The notes under the pieces were generated by a model. It searched no databases. It worked only from the letters and a program-made list of their open reading frames with translations, and was not told where the DNA came from. A program made the translations under genes and the position numbers. A DNA stretch of 57,518 bases, from positions 1-57,518 of the forward strand of contig JBGCFH010000132.1 in the NCBI GenBank assembly GCA_045106825.1. The letters are read 5' to 3'. Numbering within the stretch: position 1 is the first letter of the stretch; every line of letters begins with the position of its first letter. The DNA comes from CAWVWD01 sp045106825. GTDB taxonomy: Bacteria; Bacteroidota; Bacteroidia; Chitinophagales; Saprospiraceae. This document shows, in pieces, positions 8,036 through 17,281 of this stretch.

Positions 8036-9664
8036 ATGGCTAAAGATATTAGCTTCAATAGCGACGCAAGAGAGAAATTGAAATCGGGTATTGACCAACT
8101 TGCAAACGCAGTAAAAGTTACATTAGGACCAAAAGGTCGTAATGTTGTAATAGAGAAAAAATTCGGAGCTCCAGCAATCACAAAAGATGGTGTTTCAGTA
8201 GCAAAAGAAGTAGAATTAGAAGATGCTATTGAAAACATGGGTGCTCAACTGGTAAAAGAAGTAGCTTCTAAAACGGCTGATTTAGCAGGTGATGGAACTA
8301 CAACAGCTACTGTTTTGGCTCAATCTATGGTCGCTTCTGGTTTAAAATATGTTGCAGCAGGAGCAAATCCAATGGATTTGAAAAGAGGAATTGATAAAGC
8401 GGTTGCTAATGTAATCGAAGGTTTGAAAAGCTCTTCTGAAACAGTTGGAAATGATCTTGAAAAAATCAAACAAGTTGCTTCTATTTCAGCAAATAATGAT
8501 GCAGAAATCGGTTCTTTAATTGCTGATGCAATGGAAAAAGTAACAACTGATGGTGTAATCACAGTAGAAGAAGCAAAAGGAACAGATACTTACGTTGAGG
8601 AAGTAATGGGAATGCAATTTGACCGTGGTTATTTGTCTCCGTACTTTGTAACGGATGCAGAAACAATGGTTGCTGAATACGAAAATCCATATATCTTAAT
8701 TCATGACAAGAAGATTTCTAACATGCAGGACATCGTTCCTATCTTAGAAAAAGCATTAGGAAATGGTCGTCCTTTATTAATCATCGCTGAAGATATTGAT
8801 TCTCAAGCTTTAGGTGTTTTGGTGGTAAACCGTTTAAGAGGTGGATTGAAAGTAGTTGCTGTAAAAGCGCCTGGTTTCGGTGATCGTAGAAAAGCTATGT
8901 TGGAAGACATCGCTATCTTAACTGGCGGAACTGTAATCAGTGAAGAAAAAGGGTACAAATTAGAAAACGCAGGATTAGAACACTTAGGTGTTGCAGAAAA
9001 AATCACTGTGGATAAAGATAATACGACTGTTGTAAATGGTTCTGGTTCTGAAGAGCAAATCAAGGCTCGTATCAACCAAATCAAACAACAAATTGATACG
9101 ACAACTTCTGACTACGACAAAGAAAAATTACAAGAACGTTTGGCAAAGTTAGCTGGTGGCGTTGCTGTACTTTATGTTGGTGCACCGACAGAAGTAGAGA
9201 TGAAAGAGAAGAAAGATCGTGTTGATGATGCCTTGCACGCAACTCGTGCCGCAGTAGAAGAAGGAATCGTTGTTGGTGGTGGTGTAGCGTTAATTCGTGC
9301 ATCAGTAGCATTAGTAGATTTAACAGGTGATAACGAAGATCAAAACTTAGGTATTGACATCGTTCGCAAATCTGTGGAAGCTCCTTTACGTATTATTGCA
9401 TCAAATGCAGGTGTTGAAGGTTCGGTGGTAATGATGAAAGTAGGTGAAGGCGAAGGTGATTTCGGTTACAACGCTCGTACCGATGTTTATGAAGATTTGA
9501 AAGCAGCAGGTGTTATTGATCCAACTAAAGTAACTCGTATCGCTTTAGAAAATGCAGCGTCAATCGCAGGTATGGTGTTAACAACGGAATGTGTTATCGC
9601 TGATAAACCTGAGCCAGATGCTCCAGCTATGCCAGCTGGTGGCGGAATGCCAGGTATGATGTAA
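8036..9664 (+). CDS. groEL: 60-kDa chaperonin GroEL
   Basis: The tetradecameric ATP-dependent folding chamber, 542 aa, normal length. Diagnostic stretches include VTLGPKGRNVVIEKKFGAP, the ATP-binding AGDGTTTATVLAQ, VGAPTEVEMKEKKDRVDDAL and the Gly/Met tail GGGMPGMM. Codon use is more optimised than in the neighbours (many gaa, gct and ggt codons), as expected for an abundant protein. A terminator hairpin follows at 9714. Confidence 0.98.
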   Translation: MAKDISFNSDAREKLKSGIDQLANAVKVTLGPKGRNVVIEKKFGAPAITKDGVSVAKEVELEDAIENMGAQLVKEVASKTADLAGDGTTTATVLAQSMVASGLKYVAAGANPMDLKRGIDKAVANVIEGLKSSSETVGNDLEKIKQVASISANNDAEIGSLIADAMEKVTTDGVITVEEAKGTDTYVEEVMGMQFDRGYLSPYFVTDAETMVAEYENPYILIHDKKISNMQDIVPILEKALGNGRPLLIIAEDIDSQALGVLVVNRLRGGLKVVAVKAPGFGDRRKAMLEDIAILTGGTVISEEKGYKLENAGLEHLGVAEKITVDKDNTTVVNGSGSEEQIKARINQIKQQIDTTTSDYDKEKLQERLAKLAGGVAVLYVGAPTEVEMKEKKDRVDDALHATRAAVEEGIVVGGGVALIRASVALVDLTGDNEDQNLGIDIVRKSVEAPLRIIASNAGVEGSVVMMKVGEGEGDFGYNARTDVYEDLKAAGVIDPTKVTRIALENAASIAGMVLTTECVIADKPEPDAPAMPAGGGMPGMM

Positions 9665-9713
9665 GAATTTAATTAGGAATTAGGAATTGTTAATTAGGAA
9701 TTCCTTGATATAG

Positions 9714-9752
9714 AAACCTTCTCGAAGTTTTGTGCTTTGAGGAGGTTTTTTG
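9714..9752. terminator. Terminator between groEL and the convergent kinase gene
   Basis: Fourteen-nt arms (aaaccttctcgaag and ctttgaggaggttt, with two mismatches or wobbles) are followed by a T-run on the plus strand. It sits between convergent genes, so it may serve both. Confidence 0.75.
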
Positions 9753-9759
9753 TTTAAAA

Positions 9760-11010
9760 TCACTTTGGTAAAGATAACCTAAAAACTGTTCCTTCATTAC
9801 TCGAAGAATCTACAACCAAATCACCTTTGTGTCGCAAGGCTATCTTTTTACAAATCGCTAAACCGATTCCAGTTCCTTTATATTCGTATCCAGAATGTAA
9901 GCGTTTGAACATTTCGAATATTTTATCAAAAAACTCTGGAGCAATACCAATTCCATTATCTTTAATATAAATGTAAAAAAATTGCTTATCTTCTTGATGT
10001 GAAATCGTGATTTTCCGTTGTTCGTTTTGATTATATTTTAAGCCATTCTCAATAAGATTCTGAAAAACTTGAATAATTTGTGGTTCATTGACAGAAACCG
10101 TTGGTAATCTTTTGGTTTCTATGATGATATTTTCTTTATTTAATTGATTGGATAAATTCGATTTTACCTTAATCAATACTTCATTCAAATCTGTATGACT
10201 ATAAACACTTGATTCTTGTTTATCTATTTTTGAAATATCTAATATTCCTTGAATTAATTCATTCATTTGATAGCCATTTGATAATATATACTGAATATAC
10301 TTCTCGCTATCTGCATCAATTTTGCCTTTATTTATACGACTTAATAATTGAGCAAAATTCATTATATTCCGTAAAGGTGCTTTCATATCATGTGAAGCAA
10401 CATATGCGAATTGCTCCAAATCTCTGTTAGATTGTTCCAATTTTTGAGTATCCAATTTTTTACGTTTATCATAGAAATATACTATCGTAATAATAAAAGC
10501 CATGAAATTAATATGATTTGTAAAACCATAATAAGTTCCGAATTTATCTTTCATCTCATTTGGAAATTCATAAGAATAATAATGAAATAAAATAATAATA
10601 GAGAGTAATAATAGACAATTCACAATTGTATATTGTATCAATGAAGTGTCGTTCAAGGTAATCGCAAAAATTGGTAAAAAGGCAATCCAAATGACTAAAG
10701 AAGAGTTGATTCCGCCAGAGTAAAGGATATTTAAAAAGAAGAAAATAAAGCAAATCGAAACAAATAAATAGGAAGCAACTTTTAGATTATGACTGATTTT
10801 AAAATAAATTAATAAAGCTGAACTACCGACAAATAAAAAGCAAATAAACTTTAAAAACATATTCATTTCTGCATAGATATAGATAGGAATTGTAATTATA
10901 CTTACAGCGAACATTACTAAAAGATATAACACCATTGTACGTTCTTTTGAAGCCGATGAAATATCTTTTTTTGCATCATTAAGTAAAAAATAAGATATAA
11001 TTGTTTCCAT
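9760..11010 (-). CDS. Membrane sensor histidine kinase
   Basis: Sensor kinase of 416 aa. Residues 25 to about 180 hold roughly six membrane helices with little extramembrane sequence, so the signal is probably sensed in or near the membrane. A coiled linker leads to the HisKA box (FAYVASHDMKAPLRNI, phospho-acceptor His207). The HATPase_c domain follows with N box (FQNLIENGLKYN), G1 (IKDNGIGIAPEF), F box (IFEMFKRLH) and G2 (GTGIGLAICKKI). No response regulator is adjacent, so it is an orphan kinase. It converges on groEL and shares the terminator region. Confidence 0.92.
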   Translation of the reverse strand: METIISYFLLNDAKKDISSASKERTMVLYLLVMFAVSIITIPIYIYAEMNMFLKFICFLFVGSSALLIYFKISHNLKVASYLFVSICFIFFFLNILYSGGINSSLVIWIAFLPIFAITLNDTSLIQYTIVNCLLLLSIIILFHYYSYEFPNEMKDKFGTYYGFTNHINFMAFIITIVYFYDKRKKLDTQKLEQSNRDLEQFAYVASHDMKAPLRNIMNFAQLLSRINKGKIDADSEKYIQYILSNGYQMNELIQGILDISKIDKQESSVYSHTDLNEVLIKVKSNLSNQLNKENIIIETKRLPTVSVNEPQIIQVFQNLIENGLKYNQNEQRKITISHQEDKQFFYIYIKDNGIGIAPEFFDKIFEMFKRLHSGYEYKGTGIGLAICKKIALRHKGDLVVDSSSNEGTVFRLSLPK

Positions 11011-11235
11011 TTAATATAGTTTATTGGTGATGGGAATTATTAAGTAGAAGATAGCTATTCCTGATAAAAAGCTTAAATATCATTTGATTTTAGGAAAAAC
11101 CCGAAAAATCAAGCCAAAATGTAGAAATATATTATTTTATCATTCATTATCAATTTTGATAAGACAACTGATATTTAAAGTATATTTAAATTTGTCCTAT
11201 CTTAGCATATTATTTTAATAATTAAAATATTTTGA

Positions 11236-14004
11236 ATGACCTTATTCTTTGGGTTAAAATTAGATGATAGCGTTTATCCAACTCAAATTGTGGATAAAAA
11301 CGTTGCTATCGGTTATCAATATTGTGGTCAACAACACTTACTGAATTTATTAGAAATTCACTTGGGTTTGGTTGGACATCCGCACAATAATACACATATC
11401 CGAATTGAACAATATCGTCAAGCATTGCGAAAATATTTGGAATTGAATCCAAATGTATTTTATAAATTATCATTTGAAGCAGATGAATTAGCGACTGCAA
11501 ATGCTTTATTAGAACGTCGGGATGAGTTAGTTTTAGCAAACTGGGATTTCGAAATTGAAGAAAATATGCCTGTTCGACTGCGAACATTGGCAGCAATTGA
11601 AGCCGAATTAAATAACAAAAATGAAGACGAGCCATTTCGATTAAACTTTGGTTTTTCGGATAGATTTAAATTGGTAATCAAGGAATTAGAAAAAGAAACA
11701 ACACCAATTCAACAAATATTTTTGAATGAACCGTTGGACTTATTGCCACAATATTTGAAAAAATTATTTTATGAATTAGGCAATCAAGGTGTTTTAATTG
11801 AGGAATTAAAATTAGATAATAATTTTGATGATTCTGATTTAGGACAATTTCGCAAGGCATTATTTAATAAAAAAAATGGAAAACGAAAGAAAATTCAAGC
11901 GAAAGCTGATGGTTCGTTGGTCATCATAGAAGCAAAACGAGAAACAGAAGCAGCAGAGTTTTTAGCGAAATTGTTTCGAGAAAATCGAAGTTTCAAGCCA
12001 TTGTGTTTGATTCCTGAAAAAAATAGAGTGTTGGACAATGCGTTGATACAAGAAGGTTTGCCGAGTTTGGGGATTCAATCTGCTTCTTTAGCACGACCTG
12101 TTTTACAGATTTTAAAATTAGTACCAACGTTTCTTTGGCGACCGATTGATCCGTTTAAAATCATGGAGTTTGTATCATTGGCTGTAAAGCCATTACGTGA
12201 TGATTTGGCGAATTTGATTGCAACTGAAATGGCTCAAACACCAGGTTTGCGTTCTGATCGTTGGGAAATCATGATTCGGACATATTTCGAGGATTTGGAA
12301 AAACGAGCAGCAACGGATAAAAGTATCAAAATAAAAGAAGTCAAAAAACAATACGATTTTTGGTTTCGTCGTCAACGTTATGATATTAGTTCGGTCGTTT
12401 CCAAAGATGACGTTTTGGAAATATTCGATTATGTCAGTTCTTGGGCATTAAAAGAGTTTGAACATTTGGGAAGTAAGCAACCTTCATTATTAGTTTTGAG
12501 CGAACAAGCAAAACGAATTTGTGAGTTACTTAATGCTTTTCCTGAAACGGAAACGCATTTATCGCATTTACAATTAGAACGTATCGTTAAAACGATTTAT
12601 GAACCTTCGCCAATAACGTTTAAGGAACGAGAAGTTCATCATTTACCTTTGGTACATCATTCGAGTTCAATTATTCAAAAGGTAGATGATTTGGTGTGGT
12701 GGAACTTTTCTCAGAACGAAATTGAGCATTTTTTTGCACGTTGGTACAAAAAAGAACAAAGTTTTTTAGCATCAAAAAATGTCACTTTATCAAGCCCAAA
12801 AGAAGATAATCAAATGCTGTTATGGCAACGCCCGAGAGCAATTTTACATTGTCACAATTGTTTGTTTTTGGTGGTTTCTAAAATGGTAGAAGGTGCAGAA
12901 TCTCAACCTCATCCGTTGCATAGTGACTTAGAAGCTACTTTTGAGAATTTAGAAGAATTAATATTTGATTTAAATTCATTATCAGATAGTAACATATTAA
13001 GTAATTTTAATATAAATAATAAAGTTAGTGTTCAAACTAAGAATTTAGGACAACCTAAACCATATTTGACTGTCACAAATGGCAAGAATATTGCTGCAAG
13101 TGAAAAGGAAACATTTACGAGTTTAGAGTCTTTATTTTATTATCCATATCAATGGGTATTTAAATACAAGTTAGGGTTGAGAAAAACGTCCATTCTTTCG
13201 GTGGTTAAAGAACCAACTTTAATGGGAAATTTGGCTCACCGATTATTTGAAATAATGTTTAATCAATCGGATGTTTTGACTTGGGATAAAGCAAAAGTGC
13301 AATCTTGGGTTAGTCAAAATATTAAAAAATTATTGGAGCGTGAAGGTGCTGTTTTGTTAATGTATGGTCGAGAACCAGAAAAAACAGCTTTCGTAAACAC
13401 GTTACAATATTCAGCTTGGAGCTTAATCAACATGATTCGTAACAATGGTTGGCAAATAGAAGCAACCGAAAAATCTATTGAAGGTGACTTTAATGGAAAA
13501 CGCATCAAAGCAAAAGCTGACTTAGTTCTGAGAAATGATAAGGGACAATTTACTATCTTAGATTTGAAATGGCGAGGTGCAGCACGACGACAACGCATGA
13601 TTAGGTCAAAAGAAGACTTACAATTGGTGATGTATGCGATGTTATTGACGACTGATGAATCTGTGGCACAAACGGCATTTTATATCATTCAAGATGCTAA
13701 AATGATTGCTCGAAACAATGTAGCATTCAAGGAAGCAATTGCTGTTTTATCTGATGTTGATTACTTTGAAACAAACAATTTGATTTGGCGTAGAATGGTG
13801 GAAACCTACCGATGGCGATTGTCACAATTAGAAGCAGGACAAATAGAAGTTCGTACAGAATTTACCTATCCTGATTTAGAAGAACCAGGCGGAAACCTTC
13901 AAAATGAAGCAGAAGCTTATGCAAATATTGAGAACTACTTAGAGATGAAAAATGATGATGCACCTTTTGATGATTATAAGACTTTAATAAATTTGATTGA
14001 ATAA
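11236..14004 (+). CDS. AddB/RecB-type PD-(D/E)XK nuclease protein without helicase partner
   Basis: The protein is 922 aa. The C-terminal third is a PD-(D/E)XK nuclease of the AddB/RecB kind: SLFYYPYQWVFKYKLGL, GNLAHRLFE (motif His), KADLVLRND, TILDLKWRG (D-x-K catalytic core) and EDLQLVMYAML. The N-terminal two thirds resemble an inactivated AddB-like helicase fold (YCGQQHLLNLLEIHLGL) with no Walker A. It has no cysteines in the nuclease third, so the Fe-S cluster cysteines that brace AddB are missing; the usual CP-F motif reads YPY. No UvrD/AddA-type helicase is adjacent. Likely role is DNA end processing or recombination, possibly with a partner encoded elsewhere. Confidence 0.8.
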   Translation: MTLFFGLKLDDSVYPTQIVDKNVAIGYQYCGQQHLLNLLEIHLGLVGHPHNNTHIRIEQYRQALRKYLELNPNVFYKLSFEADELATANALLERRDELVLANWDFEIEENMPVRLRTLAAIEAELNNKNEDEPFRLNFGFSDRFKLVIKELEKETTPIQQIFLNEPLDLLPQYLKKLFYELGNQGVLIEELKLDNNFDDSDLGQFRKALFNKKNGKRKKIQAKADGSLVIIEAKRETEAAEFLAKLFRENRSFKPLCLIPEKNRVLDNALIQEGLPSLGIQSASLARPVLQILKLVPTFLWRPIDPFKIMEFVSLAVKPLRDDLANLIATEMAQTPGLRSDRWEIMIRTYFEDLEKRAATDKSIKIKEVKKQYDFWFRRQRYDISSVVSKDDVLEIFDYVSSWALKEFEHLGSKQPSLLVLSEQAKRICELLNAFPETETHLSHLQLERIVKTIYEPSPITFKEREVHHLPLVHHSSSIIQKVDDLVWWNFSQNEIEHFFARWYKKEQSFLASKNVTLSSPKEDNQMLLWQRPRAILHCHNCLFLVVSKMVEGAESQPHPLHSDLEATFENLEELIFDLNSLSDSNILSNFNINNKVSVQTKNLGQPKPYLTVTNGKNIAASEKETFTSLESLFYYPYQWVFKYKLGLRKTSILSVVKEPTLMGNLAHRLFEIMFNQSDVLTWDKAKVQSWVSQNIKKLLEREGAVLLMYGREPEKTAFVNTLQYSAWSLINMIRNNGWQIEATEKSIEGDFNGKRIKAKADLVLRNDKGQFTILDLKWRGAARRQRMIRSKEDLQLVMYAMLLTTDESVAQTAFYIIQDAKMIARNNVAFKEAIAVLSDVDYFETNNLIWRRMVETYRWRLSQLEAGQIEVRTEFTYPDLEEPGGNLQNEAEAYANIENYLEMKNDDAPFDDYKTLINLIE

Positions 14005-14112
14005 ATTAATTGCTTGACTGTTAAATTGCTATATTATTTTTTGACGAATTTTTATTGAAATAAAACAACTTGTCAAAAACAATTCAATAGCTTAACAATT
14101 CAACAATTTTTT
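14005..14112. repeat. Spacer of attaattgcttgactgt and caattcaatag words
   Basis: The left part (attgcttgactgttaaattg) is imperfectly complementary to the right part (caattcaatagcttaacaat), giving another inverted-word spacer between the nuclease and WG genes. Confidence 0.45.
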
Positions 14113-14250
14113 AATACACCTAATAAATAACACTTATTATTAAGCAATAAACAACTAACAGATACAAGCAAATTTGTATTTGATGGTACTTGACGATTTT
14201 ATTTTAAAAAAGTCGTTTCCCAATAAAATGCAACAACTAATTAACTGCTT

Positions 14251-15969
14251 ATGAAAAAAGTGTTTACAATTATAAAAACCTTATTACTAATAGCTGTATT
14301 TTCGGCTGGCTTCTACTCTTGTAGTTCTTCGGGATTGCTGGGGAAAAAAGTTAATACAAAAAAGTATAGCACAAAAGAAGCACTCGCCAAGGCACAAAAA
14401 AAATACACCGAAGTTTGGGATTTTGAAGATAACTTAGCGGCTGTCAGTCAAGATACTCGTTGGGGATTTATTGATAAAACAACGGAGTTACAAGTTCCGA
14501 TGATTTATGATGAAGTTACGACTTTTTCGGAGGATTTGGCTTGTGTACGAAAAGGAAGACGTTGGGGAGTTATCAATGCAGAAGGTAAACAGATTGTGCT
14601 TTATATTTATGATAAAATCTTTCCTTATGACCAAGGTTTGGCGATTGTCGTCCGTAATGGAAAATGGGGAATGATTAATAAAAAAGGTATTGAAGTTGTA
14701 CCATTGGAATATGATGAAATTTTTCCATTTCGTAGCGGATTAGCAACGGTTATAAAAGATACGAAATTCGGTGCTATCAATGATCGTGGCGAAATTGTAA
14801 TTCCTTTACGATATGATGAAATTGGTTCATTCTATGAAGGTGTTTGTCCTGTTTTGATTGGTACAAAATATGGCTACATGAATACCGAAGGTCGTGTTGT
14901 TATTCCTACTTTTTATGATGAAGCGTTACGTTTTAAAGATGGACAAGCGAGAGTCAAAAAACGTGGAAAATGGGGAATTATCAGCCGTGATGGCGATAGA
15001 ATTATTCCTTTTGAGTACGATGAAATTGGTGAATTTAACAATGGAATTGCTTACGCTCGTAAGAATGATAGATACGGTTATATCGACCAACAAAATAAGG
15101 TCGTTATTAGATTTAATTACGAACAAGCATTGGATTATAAAAAGAATACCTGTATTGTAAGAATCGGTGGAAAATGGGGAGCTTTGAATAATCGAGGGCG
15201 TATTAAAGTCGGATTTAAATACGATAAATTAGGTGCATTTAATGAAGACGGTTTGGCTTACGCCAAAAGAGACAATAGTTATGGTTATGTGAATGAGGCA
15301 TTTAAAGAAGTGATTCCATTTGATTACGAACACGCTTACGACTTTAAAAATGGTTTAGGAATCGTCAAAAAAGGTGGACAATGGGGTTTTATTAATAATG
15401 AAAACCGCACCATTATTCCATTCAAATATGAAGATGTTGGTTTTGAATTTCAATATGGTTTAATCGGTGTCAAAAAAGGTGGAAAATGGGGTTTTATTAA
15501 TAAAGAAGGTAAAGCCAAAACGAAGTTTACTTTTGATAATGAATACATTCGCCCGAATTTCTCGAATGGTTTTGCCGTTGTCCGTGATAAAGGTCATTAT
15601 GGATATGTTGATTACAGTGGAAAACTGGTAATTCCTTGCGAATACAACAACGCAATGGGTTACATGGGACGTTTACCTGCAAATTCTGAAGGGTTTTTTA
15701 TCGTTGAAAAAGATGGAAAATTTGGCGGAATTAACATTTATAATGAAATAATTATTCCGTTTAAATATGATATGATTCGTGGTTATTCGGAAGGTTTATT
15801 TGTTGTGAAGAAAGATGGGAAATACGGTTATATCAATAAATATAATGAATTGGTCATTGATTTTCAATATGATAGAGCTGAAGCATTTGAATATGGAAAA
15901 GCGGTTGTTTTTACAGGAAATGACGAAATGATTATTGACCAAACTGGTAAGGTGAAACGTAGATTGTAG
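14251..15969 (+). CDS. WG-repeat lipoprotein
   Basis: Lipoprotein of 572 aa with a signal peptide and lipobox (FYSC, Cys about 24). The mature protein is an array of about 14 WG-type repeats, each with a (W/F/Y)G core (RWGFID, KWGMIN, KYGYIN and so on) followed by IPF-x-YDE. These repeats fold as small beta units. The role of WG-repeat proteins is largely unknown; surface binding has been proposed, but I see no catalytic motif. It stands alone, with 246 bp upstream and a terminator downstream. Confidence 0.9.
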   Translation: MKKVFTIIKTLLLIAVFSAGFYSCSSSGLLGKKVNTKKYSTKEALAKAQKKYTEVWDFEDNLAAVSQDTRWGFIDKTTELQVPMIYDEVTTFSEDLACVRKGRRWGVINAEGKQIVLYIYDKIFPYDQGLAIVVRNGKWGMINKKGIEVVPLEYDEIFPFRSGLATVIKDTKFGAINDRGEIVIPLRYDEIGSFYEGVCPVLIGTKYGYMNTEGRVVIPTFYDEALRFKDGQARVKKRGKWGIISRDGDRIIPFEYDEIGEFNNGIAYARKNDRYGYIDQQNKVVIRFNYEQALDYKKNTCIVRIGGKWGALNNRGRIKVGFKYDKLGAFNEDGLAYAKRDNSYGYVNEAFKEVIPFDYEHAYDFKNGLGIVKKGGQWGFINNENRTIIPFKYEDVGFEFQYGLIGVKKGGKWGFINKEGKAKTKFTFDNEYIRPNFSNGFAVVRDKGHYGYVDYSGKLVIPCEYNNAMGYMGRLPANSEGFFIVEKDGKFGGINIYNEIIIPFKYDMIRGYSEGLFVVKKDGKYGYINKYNELVIDFQYDRAEAFEYGKAVVFTGNDEMIIDQTGKVKRRL

Positions 15970-16012
15970 CAATCTACAATCTACAATCTACAATATAAAT
16001 TATTAATGATTA

Positions 16013-16048
16013 GACCTGACAGATTTTTAAAATCTGTCAGGTCTTTTT
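16013..16048. terminator. Bidirectional terminator between convergent genes
   Basis: Near-perfect 15-bp arms (gacctgacagatttt and aaaatctgtcaggtc) flank one base and run into T's. The stop codon of the minus-strand gene (16037-16039) lies within the stem. It terminates the WG-repeat gene on plus and the transglutaminase-like gene on minus. Confidence 0.85.
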
Positions 16049-16618
16049 TGATAAATTTGCAATACATTGTTCTCGAATCGCCCAAATCGCTTCAAATGAA
16101 AATGACAAATTATTTTCGTTTAACCAATTTTTCAAAAAATCCTTGTGATAATTGACTTTGAATGTTCCGATTTGTTTAGGCTCAATTGGAATTTCTTCAA
16201 TTATCGCATTTTTAATAATTTCAAAATCAGAATCATTTGTTGTTATATCAATCTGTTGATTGTTATGTTTTAAGTAACAATGTGCTTCTGGAATATAAGT
16301 CAAACCGTTTTCGGATAAGACATTGCCGATTTTTGGTGTATTCGTTTCCGACATTTTATACATTCCGATAACTAAGTCTAAATCTTGAATATTGTTCTCC
16401 GTTGCAATCGCTTTTATCAAAGCGTGTTTGGAGCTGCAAGTTCCTTGATTTTCGGTAAAAACTAAGCTAATATCGGTTCGATTTGATGTTCTGCCGTAAG
16501 GTGTTTTTTGTATAAAACGAATTAGGGCTTCACTGTCGTAAAGCCCTAATTTGTTTGCCAATTTGCTAAGTTGATTGTTAGCAGTTATTTTGAAATATTG
16601 CATTTTTTCCTTTTCCAT
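16037..16618 (-). CDS. Transglutaminase-like cysteine protein, function unknown
   Basis: The 193-aa protein has the layout of a small transglutaminase-fold (papain-like) protein: GTCSSKHALIKAIA places a Cys at a helix start, and EAHCYLK followed by QIDIT could supply His and Asp. This assignment rests on those three motifs only, and I do not recognise the exact family. No signal peptide is seen. The start at MEKEKMQYFK is the first in frame. It is the last gene of the minus-strand group that includes hldD. Confidence 0.55.
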   Translation of the reverse strand: MEKEKMQYFKITANNQLSKLANKLGLYDSEALIRFIQKTPYGRTSNRTDISLVFTENQGTCSSKHALIKAIATENNIQDLDLVIGMYKMSETNTPKIGNVLSENGLTYIPEAHCYLKHNNQQIDITTNDSDFEIIKNAIIEEIPIEPKQIGTFKVNYHKDFLKNWLNENNLSFSFEAIWAIREQCIANLSKKT

Positions 16619-16624
16619 AGGTAC

Positions 16625-16644
16625 AATCCCGAATACTCGGGATT
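16625..16644. repeat. Short palindrome around cccga/tcggg
   Basis: aatcccgaatactcgggatt has 8-bp perfect arms. Its core resembles the cccgaggactcggg palindrome of the repeat at 33270 and 51891, and it sits between the transglutaminase-like gene and the TPR lipoprotein gene. Confidence 0.55.
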
Positions 16645-16670
16645 ATTCATATTAAACTCTTCCAGAGTTT

Positions 16671-17213
16671 TTATTTTACAACTTCACCAGCTTTTTCTTT
16701 CGCTTCTTTTAGAATGTCTTCTAAACTTTTGCCCAAAGCACTTAAAGCCTGTTTTGCCAAATCAACATCTTTATGATTTGGATAATCTTTTATAAAAGCC
16801 TCGTACAATTCTTTTGCTTTATCAACATTTTGAATTTTTGTATCGTATAAAATTGCTTCACGAAGTCTTGCATCTGCAGCTGCATTTGATTCAGGATAAT
16901 CTGTATATATTTGTTGTATTAATTGAGCTGCTTTTGCATAACTTTTATTGTATTCTGCGATGCCAATTGCTCTTGATAAGGCAATAAGGGCTTTAACTTC
17001 TTCTATATCAGTTTTGACATAAGCTTCATATTTTTCAACTAACAATCGAGCATTTTCATCTTGTAGAGGTTTATATCCTTCCATATTTTCTGTAAAAACG
17101 CTATCTTCTAAAGCCTTGATTTCCGTTGCTAAGTCGTCTGTACTTTGCTCTGATTGACAAGCAGTTATGCTGATTATTGCGAAAGCAAAAAGGAAGTAAA
17201 AGTATTTTGTCAT
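16671..17213 (-). CDS. TPR-like lipoprotein
   Basis: Lipoprotein of 180 aa with lipobox SITAC (Cys about 19). The mature part has two or three TPR-type helix pairs (SYAKAAQLIQQIYTDYPESN, then VDKAKELYEAFIKDYPNHKD). This is the YfiO/BamD-like repeat style, but it is too short to be BamD, and no BamD assignment is made. It sits 69 bp after hldD on the same strand, with word-like repeat DNA between. Role unknown, probably periplasmic scaffolding. Confidence 0.7.
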   Translation of the reverse strand: MTKYFYFLFAFAIISITACQSEQSTDDLATEIKALEDSVFTENMEGYKPLQDENARLLVEKYEAYVKTDIEEVKALIALSRAIGIAEYNKSYAKAAQLIQQIYTDYPESNAAADARLREAILYDTKIQNVDKAKELYEAFIKDYPNHKDVDLAKQALSALGKSLEDILKEAKEKAGEVVK

Positions 17214-17221
17214 GAGTTTTG

Positions 17222-17278
17222 TGTGTTGCGAGTTACGAGTTACGGGTTTCGAGTTATCGAATATCCGTGAATCGAAAC
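17222..17278. repeat. gttgcgagttacgag word spacer with a terminal hairpin
   Basis: Contains gttgcgagttacgagttacg followed by a small hairpin (gtttcga ... tcgaaac). The same words form long inverted repeats at 27028-27194, 27328-27478 and 51822-51876. Confidence 0.7.
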
Positions 17279-17281
17279 TTT

